Under the pieces are notes generated by a model that was not told the DNA's origin, did no database searches, and saw only the letters and a list, made by a program, of their open reading frames with translations. A stretch of DNA of 64,000 bases from Scatophagus argus (lineage: Eukaryota; Chordata; Actinopteri; Scatophagidae): positions 10,592,519-10,656,518 of the forward strand of contig NC_058504.1 in assembly GCF_020382885.2 (NCBI RefSeq). The letters are read 5' to 3'. The first letter of the stretch is position 1. Each line of letters opens with the position of its first letter. Both the position numbers and the translations under genes were made by a program. Of this stretch, positions 1 to 11,899 are shown piece after piece.

Positions 1-362
1 TTTGAGTAATGTGTTCTACAGTGTCCATCTGATGTGGGAAATTTTTGAAAGTTAAAAATTAATAAAAAAATAAAAACCAATAAAAACAATATATTTGTAA
101 TGAGACCCCATCTGTGGCCCCAAGTACATTTTTTAAGTATGGATATACGGTAGATGGACTAATGTATTGTTGGCTTGTGTCTGCTTGTGGTAAAAACAGT
201 ATGAAAAATAAAGAATAACTCTGTCAGGACTTGAAGAAAATAAACCTCAGTGCTTTAGTAACACAAAGATGTAAACTCTGGTTGTTTTTCTAGCTGAAAA
301 ATTACACTTTATCTCTTTCATTATTTCACTTTCAGTCCATTATATGTGTCTTGACTTCATAC

Positions 363-1974
363 CTCTGATATTTTTTCCAGTGATGGCACAAAGTAAACGT
401 CACACACGATGGCCAGCGCATGAAACATGTAGACAGCCTGCGAAATACAGGAGACACATGATTGCTCACACGGCTTATAAATGTACTGGCGAAACAAAAT
501 GCAAAGCTTCTTTCGGTTGAAAGTTTTGGCTTTAAAGCAGAGTCGACACTCACGCAGAGAACGTGAAGGAGCACAGCTCCGTGTCTCTTCTGCTCCAGAG
601 TAAAGATGTCTTCAGGAAAATCCATGACAGCTGTAGAAGAGATGAGCAGAGAGTAACGTAATGATGTAAAATGAAGGAGATCCCTGAACTAGAGCTGAAC
701 TGATAAGCAGATTTAATTGATCAGTTAATCAAAAAGCCTCATGATCAATGAATCGGTTAAGCCATTTTTCAATCAATAATAACAATCCTGGTTCCAACTT
801 TTCAGATTTGAAGATTTATTGATTTTCTGCCCCTCCATTGGCTCCCAATCATTTTTTTCTTCTTTAAGCCTTTAGGAAATCATTAATGAAAATAATCCTT
901 ATTTACAGCTCTATCCTGAATCACAAGTCACTTGTGTGTGTGCATGTAATGCAAATGCGGAGCTGCGCGTGACGTGGATGCGCTCATTTGCATCTGTAGC
1001 AAAAACGGCTGAGACAGCTTGAGGTTAAAGTAGTGCCACAGTCATGTGACCAAACCAGATCAGTAGCCTTCACTTGTGACTTCATGCCAGCTACAGCCAG
1101 CTACCTGGCTGTAGCTGGCATGTCAAGCAATTCCTATAAAGTCAACCGTCAGAGTCGATGCATCACAATCACCCGTAAGGAGTTGGAAAGCAAACAAATT
1201 CCATGACTTACTACGCCATAAAAAAAAAAAAAGGTTCCGTTATGAGACAGCGCAAAACAATAATCTGAAAAGCTTCTCCCAGGGGACTTTCCCCACAAGG
1301 TTTTCTGGTTTAGCTGCAGGTCAGGATTTATAGAACATACACTGAAGATGAAGGTCACAAACAAACAAGTGTGACAAAATTGGATAAAATCCTGCATCAA
1401 GCGAAGAGCCGGAGACACAGATTTGGTGTGATATTACGACAACCTGTTACATGATTTTGTTTGTTTGGGCACCTCAGTGTATTTCTCAAAAACATGACGA
1501 TGCTCTTGAAAATAAAAACTGGAAAACAATATCTTCCAGGTCTTTACGTTAATCTGCACTGTTTTGTTTTTTAGTCCAGAGGCAGTAAGTGTTTTCAAGG
1601 TGAGTATATGTAGCTCGACCTGTTATTGGCTACCACGCTGTCTCCATCTCACAGCAGACCCATAAACAGATTCAAGCACACACACACACACACACGATGA
1701 GAGAGAACCGCTGATGAGAGGCTACTAATCAGCAGGTCATTACGACAGGGCAGCCACTTTGAACAGCTCCAGATGCACAGTCCATCCAACCACAAATTCA
1801 GCATTCAGTTTCCTAGCAACCGGGTCCCCTCAAAGGCCTAACTGTGTTTAAACATCTCGACGTGGAGAGTTCGAAGAAATGAAGGATGAGGTGCAGCGGT
1901 AGACGGATGCACAGAGGAGAAAGACTTGAATTAAACAGATTAATGGGGCCACATGTCCTCACACTGCTTCAGAA

Positions 1975-2019
<45 letters not shown>

Positions 2020-2657
2020 GTGTCACTAACATCATAACAGTGGCTGTAGATTCATTACTGAATGAGCATCTAAACCCGAGCATAAATCTAGATTTGTTAA
2101 TGGTTAAAAAGGTCCCAAGTCCAACTCAGCATGCTCTCAAGTTAATGTATTTTTCTATTTTTTTGTCAAAAGAAATTCTCTCTCACACACGCACACCGAC
2201 ACACACATACACAAACACACACAGACACATGGTAAAATGTCTCACCAGATTTAGAAATACTGTCAGTCTGGTTGTCTTCTTTTTGCTGGATGATCTCTCT
2301 CTTATACAAGGAGATGTCATTGTCCACAGTTGGTCTATGGGACCCTAAAAACGGGAGTTGACAGATAAAAACATATACTTAGGATAAAAATATACAGTGG
2401 TTATATTTCAGTAGATCTGATTGTGAAAAACATTAAGTTTGGCAAAGCCATCACGCAACTTTATGCTATTTGTTTTGCCTGCGGTGGTGAAATCACGACT
2501 TTCATGCACTGCTATTTATTTATTTAATTTTTGGTTCTTGAGAAGCACCTGTGACATCAGTGAAGTGAAAGATCCAGGTGGCTGCGAGCACAGCGACTCC
2601 ACAGACGCAGAACCGCGGGAGGAGGCGCGTCTGCCTCGGTCTCCGCGGCACCTTCAT
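363..2657 (-). CDS. SLC24 K+-dependent Na+/Ca2+ exchanger (NCKX3/4-like), 5' part only
   Basis: Four coding exons in phase: 2549-2657 (ATG at 2657), 2246-2344, 554-630 and 363-437, each with AG/GT borders; the rest lies beyond the left edge. Known family role: plasma-membrane exchange of Na+ for Ca2+ plus K+. Exon 1 encodes a basic start then a hydrophobic signal-like stretch (FCVCGVAVLAATWIF); exon 2 is a polar linker with an NQT glycosylation sequon; exons 3-4 carry MDFPEDIFTLEQKRHGAVLL and MFHALAIVCDVYFVPSLEKI, the start of the first transmembrane cluster just before the alpha-1 repeat. LHVLC, ALAIVCD and FVPSLEKI match NCKX3/NCKX4 better than NCKX1/2 or NCKX5; ISE after PSLEK is NCKX5-like, so the paralogue is not settled. 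Splice phases (1, 1, 0) agree across all three joins. The catalytic repeats are not in the window, so function rests on family membership. Confidence 0.85.
690..840. repeat. Decayed dispersed fish repeat (in SLC24 intron)
   Basis: The text from 'agagctgaactgataagc' to 'cctggttccaacttttcag' resembles a common fish interspersed repeat that usually begins with 'gggctgcaactaa' and contains repeated ATTGATT/AATCAAT words and a 'ctggttccagcttctcaaa' block. It is old, with many differences, and the family name is not certain. Confidence 0.45.
1977..2017. repeat. (CA)n microsatellite
   Basis: About 20 uninterrupted CA units in the SLC24 intron between exons 2 and 3. Shorter CA tracts lie at 1677-1695 and, interrupted, at 2186-2226 next to exon 2. 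Likely polymorphic in length. Confidence 0.95.
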
Positions 2658-3130
2658 CCCGCCAGACGCCGCCGACGCTCCCCGGGCTCAGAACATGTCG
2701 TCGCCGCTTTCACACTGGAACAAACTGGCTTGACGCTCTCCTTCACCCCCTGCCCTCCCGCCCACCACCACCACCCGCAGATTCACCGTCTTTCAGGTCT
2801 TCCAGCCTTTGGCTCCATCCGCGATACAAGGGGGATGTTTGATATTGTCGGCCCGTCAGCAGCAGCAGCAGCCCGGCGTCCAGCACCGCTCAGTCAACAT
2901 CAAAGCAGCATCTGCACCCAACAAGCTCCAGCTCCAACACACACGCAAAGACATCAGCGAGCGCCTTTAGAAAAATATAACCCACGTCCCTCCTGCGCTA
3001 TAGCTGACACCCCCCACCCATCTTTATGATCTTCCACTAGGAGGAGGCGTTTTCCTGGAGTCACAAGCTAAGACCACCAGGGAGCGCCTTCAGCCGGCTG
3101 GGGTGGGGCGACATGAGAGACTGACAAGAC
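2560..3130 (-). promoter_or_regulatory. CpG-rich promoter/5' UTR patch of the SLC24 gene
   Basis: This stretch is much richer in G+C and CpG than its surroundings and covers exon 1 of the SLC24 gene and the DNA just upstream, which is the usual look of a vertebrate promoter. On the minus strand a two-codon open frame (ATG TTC TGA, 2696-2688) precedes the start at 2657. The transcription start cannot be placed from sequence alone. A long plus-strand open frame across the patch is antisense to the exon and is not taken as a gene. Confidence 0.55.
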
Positions 3131-3423
3131 GACGAGCAGGCACTTCAAAATGTTAAAAGTAATCGGCAGCATTAATACTGTTGTAGTAAAGCTGGGAGAC
3201 TAACCTCCTGATGCTAACAGAGTAGGCCTTTCTGTCTGCTCTCACTGTAATGGGAAAATTAGAGCTTGATTTTGTGATCACCACAAATTTAGTGTAATTG
3301 GACAGATTTCTACATTAGGACCTAATGAGGTTTACCCTTAGTACAAGCAGGAACAGTCAATAAATACCACATTTGTTTAAAATAACTAAGAAGTCATGTC
3401 TTTTTTTTTTTTTTTAAGCTCAC

Positions 3424-3429
3424 TTTATT
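3424..3429 (-). terminator. Candidate poly(A) signal of the KASH gene
   Basis: AATAAA on the minus strand about 370 bases past the stop at 3796. An ATTAAA at about 3673-3678 is a nearer alternative. Between here and the SLC24 promoter patch (3130-3420) I see only AT-rich DNA and a run of T. Confidence 0.4.
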
Positions 3430-3795
3430 TAAGTGTATCTTAAACAATAACTGGACGACCATATGTACACAGAAGTTAAGAGTTACTGGTTGGTTTAACT
3501 GCTCCCTGAAAGTTTTTATCTAGCAATTAGGGACAAAATGAAAAAAGTTCAACTAAATGAGGTGTGAGGAAATTTGTTATTTACACCTGTCCTTTCACTA
3601 ATGTTACTATGAAATATCTTCAGTGAAAAGGGACATTTTTCAGTTTTCTTCTGAAACTAATAAATATAAATATTTAATATAAATCTTTTGGTCTTATAGT
3701 CTGCTGAGTAGAAAACACCCAGCTACAACCCACTACTTCACAGTCATCCAGATAAATGGAATTAACATGTTTAAAAGAGGTTTAGACTGAGCAGA

Positions 3796-6700
3796 TCAAA
3801 TAGGAGGTAAAGCGTCGTAATGCACACTGCAGTAGGGTTGTAACATCAGCCCTGCGCTGCTCCACAAGGTGTTGATGGAAAAAAAGTTTCCTGTACTGCT
3901 TCCCAAAGCCCCAAAGGCCAAAATTATAATGAAGATGAACAGCATAAAAAGTCCCGCTCTCCGGCCGACTGACTCCAAGATACCAGCGCGCCTTCGATAA
4001 CACAGAAACCAGAGGGTCGATAATGACTGACACAACGTAAGATAATGCAAAACGGAAGTACTGCAAGATAAAACTGTCTTGTGAGATTCTGACTATTCAC
4101 ACATACCTTATCACAAGTCTATCAGAGCTGTTTTATGAAGTTAAAGTGAAATACCTTTGAGTCCGAAGGTCCATAGTGAGACTATGAGATTCCAGCTGCT
4201 CTTCAGTCTCAGTTTCCTCCTGCAGAAACCGTAAAACAGAGCACTCATCTCCTAATTCCTACATCATGCAGCTGCTGTCTGGCAGTTTGAAAGTTTGTAT
4301 TAGCACCCACTAGTGGTCACTTGTAGAAGTACAGACGCACAATCATCTTTGATAATGTGGGTTGTGGTGCTGTTAAACTGGGTCGCATTGTACAAGGAGG
4401 CATTTATTATTAAGCCTGCAATCGCTCATATAAGTTGGATGGACAGAGTAATAGAAATGCATATCATGTTCCAAAGAAGGTCCTACATGTCTAAGATCTG
4501 TGAAGTCTGACATGCTGGCTGTCACTTCTGCTGAGGAGGTCAGCAGCTTAATTTCCTCTGCGAAGGACAGAGGGGCACTGAGAGATCCTTCCTTTTCTAC
4601 CATCACATCATTCAGAATAGCGCTGGAAAACAACAACAGACACACTTTACAGCATCAGATGATACTGTGACATACAGTGAAACAGATGATTCGGTGTATG
4701 TCATGATAGTCCCTTCAAAGCAATATGATTTTGTGTGTCAGGGTTACAATGAGGCTTCGGCCTGTCTGTCTTCCAACTGCTTTCTCAGCTCCTGGTTCGT
4801 CAGCCTGAGATCCTGGAGCAGAGAAACATAAGCAGACAACAAAACAAGCTTCAGCAACTCATAACAGTGTGCCAATTTAACCTCTTAACTTAGTAGTAAT
4901 GTGTATAATGGATGCAATGAGGAGCTGACTCATTTGTGCGTAAATGTTTTGGATTTATCTTTCTTAACTGAATAGCAATGGATGATCTTTACCTTTATGA
5001 TGTTGGAAAACTCTTCAAATGTTTCCTCTGAGTGCTTTAACTGTAAGTTTGTCTATTACAAAACACACAGGGAAAACTGTGATGTTCAGATAATGGAAAG
5101 ACAAACATATTCATGTTGCTCTCCAAAGAGAAAAAATATTATTTATCAGAAAATACCGACTTGTCAGTCAGTCACTATCGTGCGCTGATGCTTCCGTTCC
5201 TACCTGATGAATAACCTCATCCCTACGCTGCAGCTCTAACTGAGCCTCTTCCAGTCCCCACTGATGGAAAACATGACATAACAAATCAAGAGATGTTTGA
5301 TGGCATCAAACGGCTCATGTAAACATTGCCAAGATAAGATAAAGTGGATTTCTCCATTGTGGGACCAATAAAGGATTATCTTATCTTAAATGGAAAAATT
5401 GAATCCACAGTGTTACCTCAGTGGTTTGAAGTGCAACCCTGAACTTGCTCAAGCTGCTCTTATCCTGGTCTCTTTCTTGCTGGAGGCTCTTGAGCTGAAC
5501 GAGTCAGAATGACAGTTAAAAGTGCAAACCATCCTCAATCACTTTTAAGTGTAGCATTAAAGAAACAAACATCATACCTCTGCGGTTAGCTTCTTATTTT
5601 GTTCCTTCATCTTGGTAGATTCTCTCTCCTGCACAAAAACACAACAGCACAAAGAGTCACCTGAATACAACCACCTGGCTAACCGACCGAGTGAAGTTTG
5701 TCTGCTACATCTCCACACTAATGTGACATCTGATTTACATGTCGTGAAATTATTGTTCTGGCAGAGATGGTTTAGGTGAACTTAATTCAACAACAATTTA
5801 AACATGCAATTTTGAAGGGGAATTCTCTTATTTCTTTGTAGAAGTTGAACAAAGGAGTCAAAAGAGTTAAATCCCTGACATACACTACAGTGTTACTACA
5901 TGGATCTAGAAATGAGATGCCACCACAGTGACGGGGTCTGCATTCATCCACTTACAACGTGGATTAGATTACAGTATTTCTTATTACTCAATTTACACTA
6001 AAAACTATAAAGGATGCAAATATGGTAGTTTCTAAAAATATTTAAATGTTAGCTCGAGTAGCAGCTCTGAGTGCAAACTGAAAGTGAAGACCTCTAAGCT
6101 CTGTCTATGAAGCAACAATTTACCATTTGACAATTAACCAAAGGAATAGATTTGGGTAATTAGTAAGACTACACATGATCATAGATTTTGATGTCATGAT
6201 TGCTGCACTGCTTGGTATTAAAGGAGGAATTAATAAGCTTACAGTACAGTTTTGTGAACTTAGTTCACTGTTATAGCTGGGTAAAATCAGCAATGAATAT
6301 CACATCATATTCACAATATTACATGGATGTGTTTCTATTAAGTCTAAATATCTTGAAAAAGAGCCAGTAATACATTGTAATACAACAATCAATCAATAAT
6401 CAACAGTCTCAGGTCACCTACCAATTCTTGAATCTCCTTTTCATTGAATCTCTTTACATCAAGGTTATCAGACAGGGCAGACCTGCAAGGCTCTGCTTCA
6501 ACCTGCTGAGCTTCACTGATGATCTTTTCCAGGCTGCAGACATACAAACACAGCTACAAGACCTCAAACATTCATGATGTAGTGCAACCAGTGGGACGTG
6601 GCCCACTGCTGGACCTCAGAACACCATCCAGCGGGATTGCCAAATGGTTAGACTGAAATGAACGTTTTTGGTTAGCTTACAAAGCTAGTCACTCTTATGC

Positions 6701-7516
6701 CTAAATGTGCTCAAGAAATCACATCAATAAAAATCATCAAATTACAATGCATGGTAGAGACAAACATGTTTTTACTTTGTCCAGTTTATTCATTTATGCT
6801 CCTTGTTTTATTGTGCATGTTAGGTTTTTTCTCATTTAACTGGGAAAGTGGTACTTCAGTTTTTTTTTTAACAATCAGAAGTAGGACTACAGAAGTTACA
6901 AAATTGTCGAGGACACTTTATATAATGGATGGGTTCATCAGATTCCGAGCCATAATCAAAAAAGAATTTGACTTTCTAAAATCAGTTCAACATAACATGG
7001 AACTAGCATAGATTACCAGGTTGGAAGTAACAGGTATGTATCATCACAGAGGCCAGAGGGAGCGTATATATTAGGATCCCTGAGAATAAATCAGGACCTA
7101 ACACTGAACCTTGAGGGACCCCACAAGTGAGTACAGAGATATACTCTGTGTTTGAGCTATGCCAACAACATGCTTGAGAAAAAAGGAAACTGGCTGCTTG
7201 ACAGAGACAACTGTGTGCCCAGTTACCTTTTCACTTGTTGTCTGAGGCGGTCGTTCTCTGAGCGCAACGTTGTCACCTCATCATCTGCAAGATCCAGCCA
7301 GTGTCTCATCTCAGCATTTAGGTCCCTCAGCTGGCTTTTACTGTAATCCAGCTCAGCTATTCTCTCAAGCAGCTCTTTCAGGGTCCTACATTCACACACA
7401 GAACATACAAACCAGAGAAAAAGATTTATGGAATTCTGCTATGCAACTCAAACAAATAATTTTTATGTGGTTCGTTCAGTGGACATCACTCACATATTTT
7501 TCTCCGTGGCATCCAT
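3796..7516 (-). CDS. Complete KASH-domain coiled-coil protein, LRMP/IRAG2 or KASH5-like
   Basis: Eleven coding exons join in phase into 352 residues: 7494-7516 (ATG at 7516), 7227-7385, 6422-6533, 5578-5628, 5417-5494, 5204-5260, 4993-5040, 4748-4812, 4487-4622, 4155-4219 and 3796-4060. Residues about 8-225 are heptad-rich coiled coil (for example LRSENDRLRQQVK, SNIIKDLRLTNQELRKQLED). A short acidic linker with PLSFAEEIKLL follows. Residues about 302-318 (LFMLFIFIIILAFGALG) form one membrane span, leaving a 34-residue tail ending YCSVHYDALPPI and the stop. A tail-anchored coiled coil with a terminal PPX motif is the KASH layout: anchored in the outer nuclear membrane, tail in the perinuclear space bound by SUN proteins. 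The motif here is LPPI rather than the usual PPPX. No EF-hand region precedes the coiled coil, which argues for LRMP (zebrafish futile cycle, pronuclear attachment) over KASH5. Orthology is inferred from remembered family features. Confidence 0.8.
5325..5392 (+). repeat. LINE/SINE-type 3' tail
   Basis: The words 'ggatttctccattgtggga', 'aataaaggattatcttatct' and a flanking 'aagataagata' are typical of the 3' end of a fish non-LTR element or its SINE partner. Only the last roughly 60 bases are present, inside an intron of the KASH gene. Confidence 0.5.
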
Positions 7517-7919
7517 CCTGCTTGCTTAATCTTCCCTGGTGCTTACGATCAACAAATAATCCACCAAACTTTCACTAAGGTGTAACACACAGATATGTTT
7601 TCCATTTTTCATCTGATCTTAATTTATTCCAAAAAAAAATGACACAATAGGACTGGGGCCCACTCAAATGTGTCGACGGTGCGAATCTCTTAACATGTAT
7701 ATTAACTTAAAGGTTAGACTAGACTTACTCAGGCAGTTAACTTATCTAGCTGGTATAAGATACATTTAATTCCTCAAATTTGTCTGCATAAATGAGATGT
7801 TTTAACAATGACTTAGCCCACCTGACAATTAAAATAAGAGATAAGAAGAAATCCTGCAAGGCGACTTTACCACCAACATATAGTTCAGTTACCTCTTCTA
7901 AGCACAATTAAATTCATTA

Positions 7920-7951
7920 TAAAAAAAAAAAACAAAAACAAAAACAAAAAC
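7920..7951. repeat. (CAAAA)n / poly-A tract
   Basis: An A run followed by several CAAAA units, in the presumed first intron of the KASH gene. It may be a decayed poly-A tail of a retroposed element, but no body of one is visible beside it. Confidence 0.8.
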
Positions 7952-8269
7952 GAAACAAACGGCTATTTCAAATGTAGCTTAGCTAGCATCACTTTTGTCA
8001 TTCTTTACATATAGCTAATGTCATCGAACTCAGGCAAATAAAAACTGCGGCAAGCTCGACATTAGCTAACAAAACAAATTTTCAGATAAGTGTTAGACAC
8101 ATACACTGAGTGTTTTTCCTCCGTTCACGTTTTCACTGCCTTTGCTAAAGTCTACTATTAGCTAACGCGTCTCAGTTAGCTAGCTAATAAGCTCCAAGTT
8201 GACCAAAAGTTCTCAAACGGCCAGAGCTGCTCTTTCACACCCGTATCCGCAACAACAAACATGCCTTAC

Positions 8270-8340
8270 CGGAGAGGAAGTCAAACTAGCTTACACCTGG
8301 CACCAACAGCCACGGATAAAACACTTTTAAAGTTACAGCA
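8270..8340 (-). promoter_or_regulatory. Probable noncoding first exon and promoter of the KASH gene
   Basis: On the minus strand a good donor (CTTCCTCTCCG|GTAAGG, exon side starting at 8270) lies about 750 bases upstream of the coding ATG at 7516, which sits in a small exon near no obvious promoter. I read this as a noncoding first exon; its 5' end is a guess. DNA 7980-8270, with repeated AGCTAGC/TTAGCTA words, is then intron 1. Confidence 0.45.
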
Positions 8341-8411
8341 GAACTTTTACTGCCGTAAAAAGTACCAAAAACAAAATCATAAAACATTTTTCAGATTTCC
8401 CCTTGATACAG

Positions 8412-8417
8412 TTTATT
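8412..8417 (-). terminator. Candidate poly(A) signal of zdhhc24
   Basis: AATAAA on the minus strand, about 1.5 kb past the zdhhc24 stop at 9942 and about 70-140 bases before the presumed first exon of the next gene downstream. If used, 8418-9941 is a long 3' UTR; within it I see no protein-like frame and only runs of T (9210-9235). Confidence 0.4.
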
Positions 8418-9941
8418 GAAGCACTTTCAAATGGCAAAACCAAACATCAAATGGTGCGACCCATATGAAATATCAAACGGTTAACAATACTTACAATACT
8501 TTTTTTTTGTTTGTTTTGGTTTTATTTACAAGTATGAGCACCTGTCAAAACAAAGACTTGTCTTTTTTTTAAGGCCAGAATAAGCAAAAAATGTTGTAAT
8601 TTTACAAAAGTATTAGTGCAGGGAGACAGGGACTGATGTCTGTTTGGAATAATCAAGTCCTGTAAGATGTATTAGATGTGATCCAAATCCCTACTACATA
8701 TTCAATCAAAGTAGGTTTTGAGTATGCAGCAGTATGTTCACATCAGAAAAGTGACAATATAAAATATACTCAAAACAGTGAGATGAAACGGCTTCAGGAA
8801 CATCTCAGAAAACACAGAAGAACTGTATATATAGAGAGAGATTTTCTTCTCTTTGTTAAGTTTAATTGATGACAATGTAAAGTTAGTTGGATTGATGTCT
8901 CTGACACTGTAAGTATTGTGGAAAAAAAAAACGGCAAAGTATGTTGATTACGAACTGCAAACACAGATGGCAACATTAGTAAACAGTGTATAGTGTGTAC
9001 AGTTAGAATAACAGCAGCTGCTTGAGTCACTACACGACATGTTGTTGCACTGACTGCACGTTCGCTGGGTTCGCAGTTTGAGTCTCTTAGTGGCTGAAAC
9101 ACAGACAACGTCATGTTAAAACACGGGGAAAGAGTGTTCACTTTTGACATCCGCAAGTAAGGCTATTAACTCTGTAAACTGCAGCACTGTATTTCACACC
9201 ATGGCTTGTTTTTTTTTTTGTTTTTTTTTCTTTTTTCACATGTTGTCCCACAACATCATTATGATTCCCCTCTGGGAGCTCTCATTGTCCCACAAAAACA
9301 GCTTGGTGTAATAAACTCAGCTGGAGCTCCGGAGCAGACATGGACGAGTGGAAAGCGCAAGCACTTTGTGATAATAGCAGCTAACACATAACAGCTGGAG
9401 GCTAATGATGACTTATTTCTTCAAAATAAGCAGTATGAGAAAGGCCCATTTACTGTAAGCGGTCAATCTCAAGTGCATGACTACCTGGGAGTCATAGTCT
9501 GTAATTCCAAGCGCTTGTTACCAAGATTTAAAATCGTAAAATTTGTGTGATCAATAAAATACATTCTCATTTCAGTGCTTTTTACATACATTTTCAGTGC
9601 TCAGTATTCCAAAGGAACACTGAAATTCTCCGTGTGAATATTCTGAGGCCTGCCTCAATGAGTGTACAGATTACTTGTAGGTCAACATCAGTATACCATC
9701 GAAAGTAAAGCCACAATTTCTTTATCTCAGCACAGAAAATAACAGCTTTTACTGAAGAATACATCCATGGACAGTTATAACCAGTGACATCTTTAACAAG
9801 CATATACTATTCTTCCTTCTTCCCATCCCAAGATACCTCGTCTTGAACCGAGGTGATTTTCTCTGCTGCTGCTCCCGATAACATCACCCATCACCATGAA
9901 AGAGAAGACGCGCAGCCTGTTAACATTCACACTTCCGGCTG

Positions 9942-11116
9942 TTATCGTGTGGGTTCCAGTGATCCTGTGATCTGGAAGTTTATCCCATCTCCAGGTAGAG
10001 GTGATGGGAGGAGAGGGCAAAGCCAGCAGAGGTACCAGCGAAGGCCCAGAGCGTGACGCAGGTTGCCCAGGAGTCCGAGGCTGTAGGGCCGGCGGGTCGA
10101 GTACCACTCCCTGGTGGTCTGTCCCCGACACATCAGGAAGAGATGGAAAAAGAAGAAGGCGGACACCAGCAGAAAGCCCACAACGCATGTGTCCGCGATG
10201 AAGGCGAAGGCAAAGGCACGTGCTGAGACCTGACCTTGAGAGAGAAAGAAGACAAGAAAGAATTAAATCACAGCGAATTACAAACATGCACGTTTAAATT
10301 TGTACATGAAACAGATTTGCTTACATTTCTGGGATTCAACCCATGACAAACAGCTGACCTAATGTGCTCAAGAGCTGATGTATTATGATATATTTATATC
10401 TATCATCCTGCTGCATTAAAGAGAAGATTGGTTTATATAAATAAAACAGAATTACTAAGAACATATTTTCCGCTATATATTTGTGTATAACTTGAAGTCA
10501 TTCAAAAGTGCAAGAACAATAAACAAAAGTAGGGAAATTGTTTTCATAGCAAAAGTTGACTTTGACCTTAAAAAAGTTGAAGTTGACCTGAAAAACTAGC
10601 TGGTCATCTCTCAGAAACAGACTTGAAAACTTGAAAAGCACAACTAATGCAAAAAATACAAAAGATTACATTCTACCGCTCAGTGTATACAGGGTGAGGA
10701 ACACTAGTAGAAAATAAGTACCAGAACTACAAGAGATGAGACAACCACCATTAGACAAACCAGATCCTACCCGAAATGAGCATGATCCAGGGTATGAGCA
10801 GCAGCAAGATGCTGTGTAACGTCACACCCTCCTTCAATATGACGATGAAGACCTCCGCATTCATGAGAGTGGCGTACAGGAGCCCACACCACATAAACAA
10901 CAAGCAGCTCAGGAAGTAGCGGTAGTTGCGGAAGCCCACACACTGGCCAAAAAAGACACAGTGGTGATCCCGCCGCAGGACACACACATTGCAGTCGTAG
11001 CAGTGGGAGCAGCGAGGAGGAGTGTGTGTCTCACATGTATAGCAGTATCTGTGTGTGTGTGTGGGGGGGGGGGGGGGGGGGGGGGAGAGAGAGAGGGAGA
11101 GAGGGAGAGAGGAAGA

Positions 11117-11170
<54 letters not shown>

Positions 11171-11899
11171 CTTAGGGATGCTAATAAACAACATGTCACA
11201 GAAAAATATTGGCTGGTATAGAGTCAGTTTCATTAATCCCACTGTGATGCCTTTTTACCTTCAGGTGGGGCATACAACATAGTCCACCTACAGTCTATTC
11301 TCGGAATAAAAACAAACAACTCACTCATGGACTTCTACAAGGATTTGTACAATGTGATACTAAAAAAAAGGCCCATTGTGTATAACTTCTCTGTATATAT
11401 GCAATATTCCTGAAATACTAAATACCTTAATTTCAGGCTTAGAGTCAGTTACATGGACGAGAAATCACTGTAATAATTACTGATCTTATGCTTCAGCTGA
11501 GATCATATTTGGTCATACTTTCTATATTCTCTATTCTCTCTAACTTTCTTCTCCGCAGGAGGAAACTGTAATATGGAAACATCAACAACCTTACCTCCAC
11601 CCCTGACCCATGCCCTCTCCTCCCAGGAACACCCCCTTGATGCTGGGGTTGGTTCTGATGAAGAGCAGCGCGTTCCAACATATGTTCCCCAGCATGAAGT
11701 ACTGGGCCAGAAGGTGAACCGCTTTCCACCAGGTGGACCAGTTCGTCTTCTTCTGGTCCGCCTCGAGCGGAGCCTCGACCAGCACCAGGTAGCTCACCTC
11801 CCCGGTAATGGAGAACACCAGGAAGGTGTTGAGCACCACGGGGAGATGGTGACACAGCCTCTCGACCTTGCAGAACACTTTACTGGAGAAACTCGTCAT
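9942..11899 (-). CDS. zdhhc24: Palmitoyltransferase ZDHHC24
   Basis: Three coding exons, 11595-11899, 10771-11048 and 9942-10234, give 291 residues (human about 284). DHHC enzymes transfer palmitate from CoA to cysteine on target proteins at Golgi/ER membranes. The cysteine-rich domain spans about residues 103-132: [16 protein letters not shown], then [12 protein letters not shown] with the catalytic DHHC at 129-132, followed by [16 protein letters not shown] motif (GQTTREW) matches the family TTxE motif. Two membrane spans precede and at least two follow the CRD, and the protein ends [24 protein letters not shown] and the QTT-EW, GQGW and RRDHHC segments match mammalian ZDHHC24 rather than other DHHC members. 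The first ATG in the open frame is at 11899 with A at -3; an upstream in-frame GTG at 11938 is not favoured. The splice acceptor of exon 2 is built from a microsatellite. Confidence 0.95.
11049..11168. repeat. Compound microsatellite (GT)n-(G)n-(GA)n at a splice acceptor
   Basis: On the plus strand the sequence runs (GT)n, then about 23 G, then a GGGAGA-interrupted (GA)n to 11168. Read on the minus strand of zdhhc24 it is (TC)n, poly-C, (AC)n, CAG, and the AG is the acceptor of exon 2 whose first base is 11048. It therefore supplies the whole polypyrimidine tract. Assembled length should be treated with caution. Confidence 0.95.

Noticed and set aside
2439-3029. 196-codon plus-strand open frame
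   Set aside because: It is antisense to SLC24 exon 1 and its CpG-rich leader; Pro/His/Arg-rich composition reflects GC content, not a protein family.
11055-11282. Gly/Arg/Glu repeat protein frames
   Set aside because: Translations of the (GT)n-(G)n-(GA)n microsatellite.
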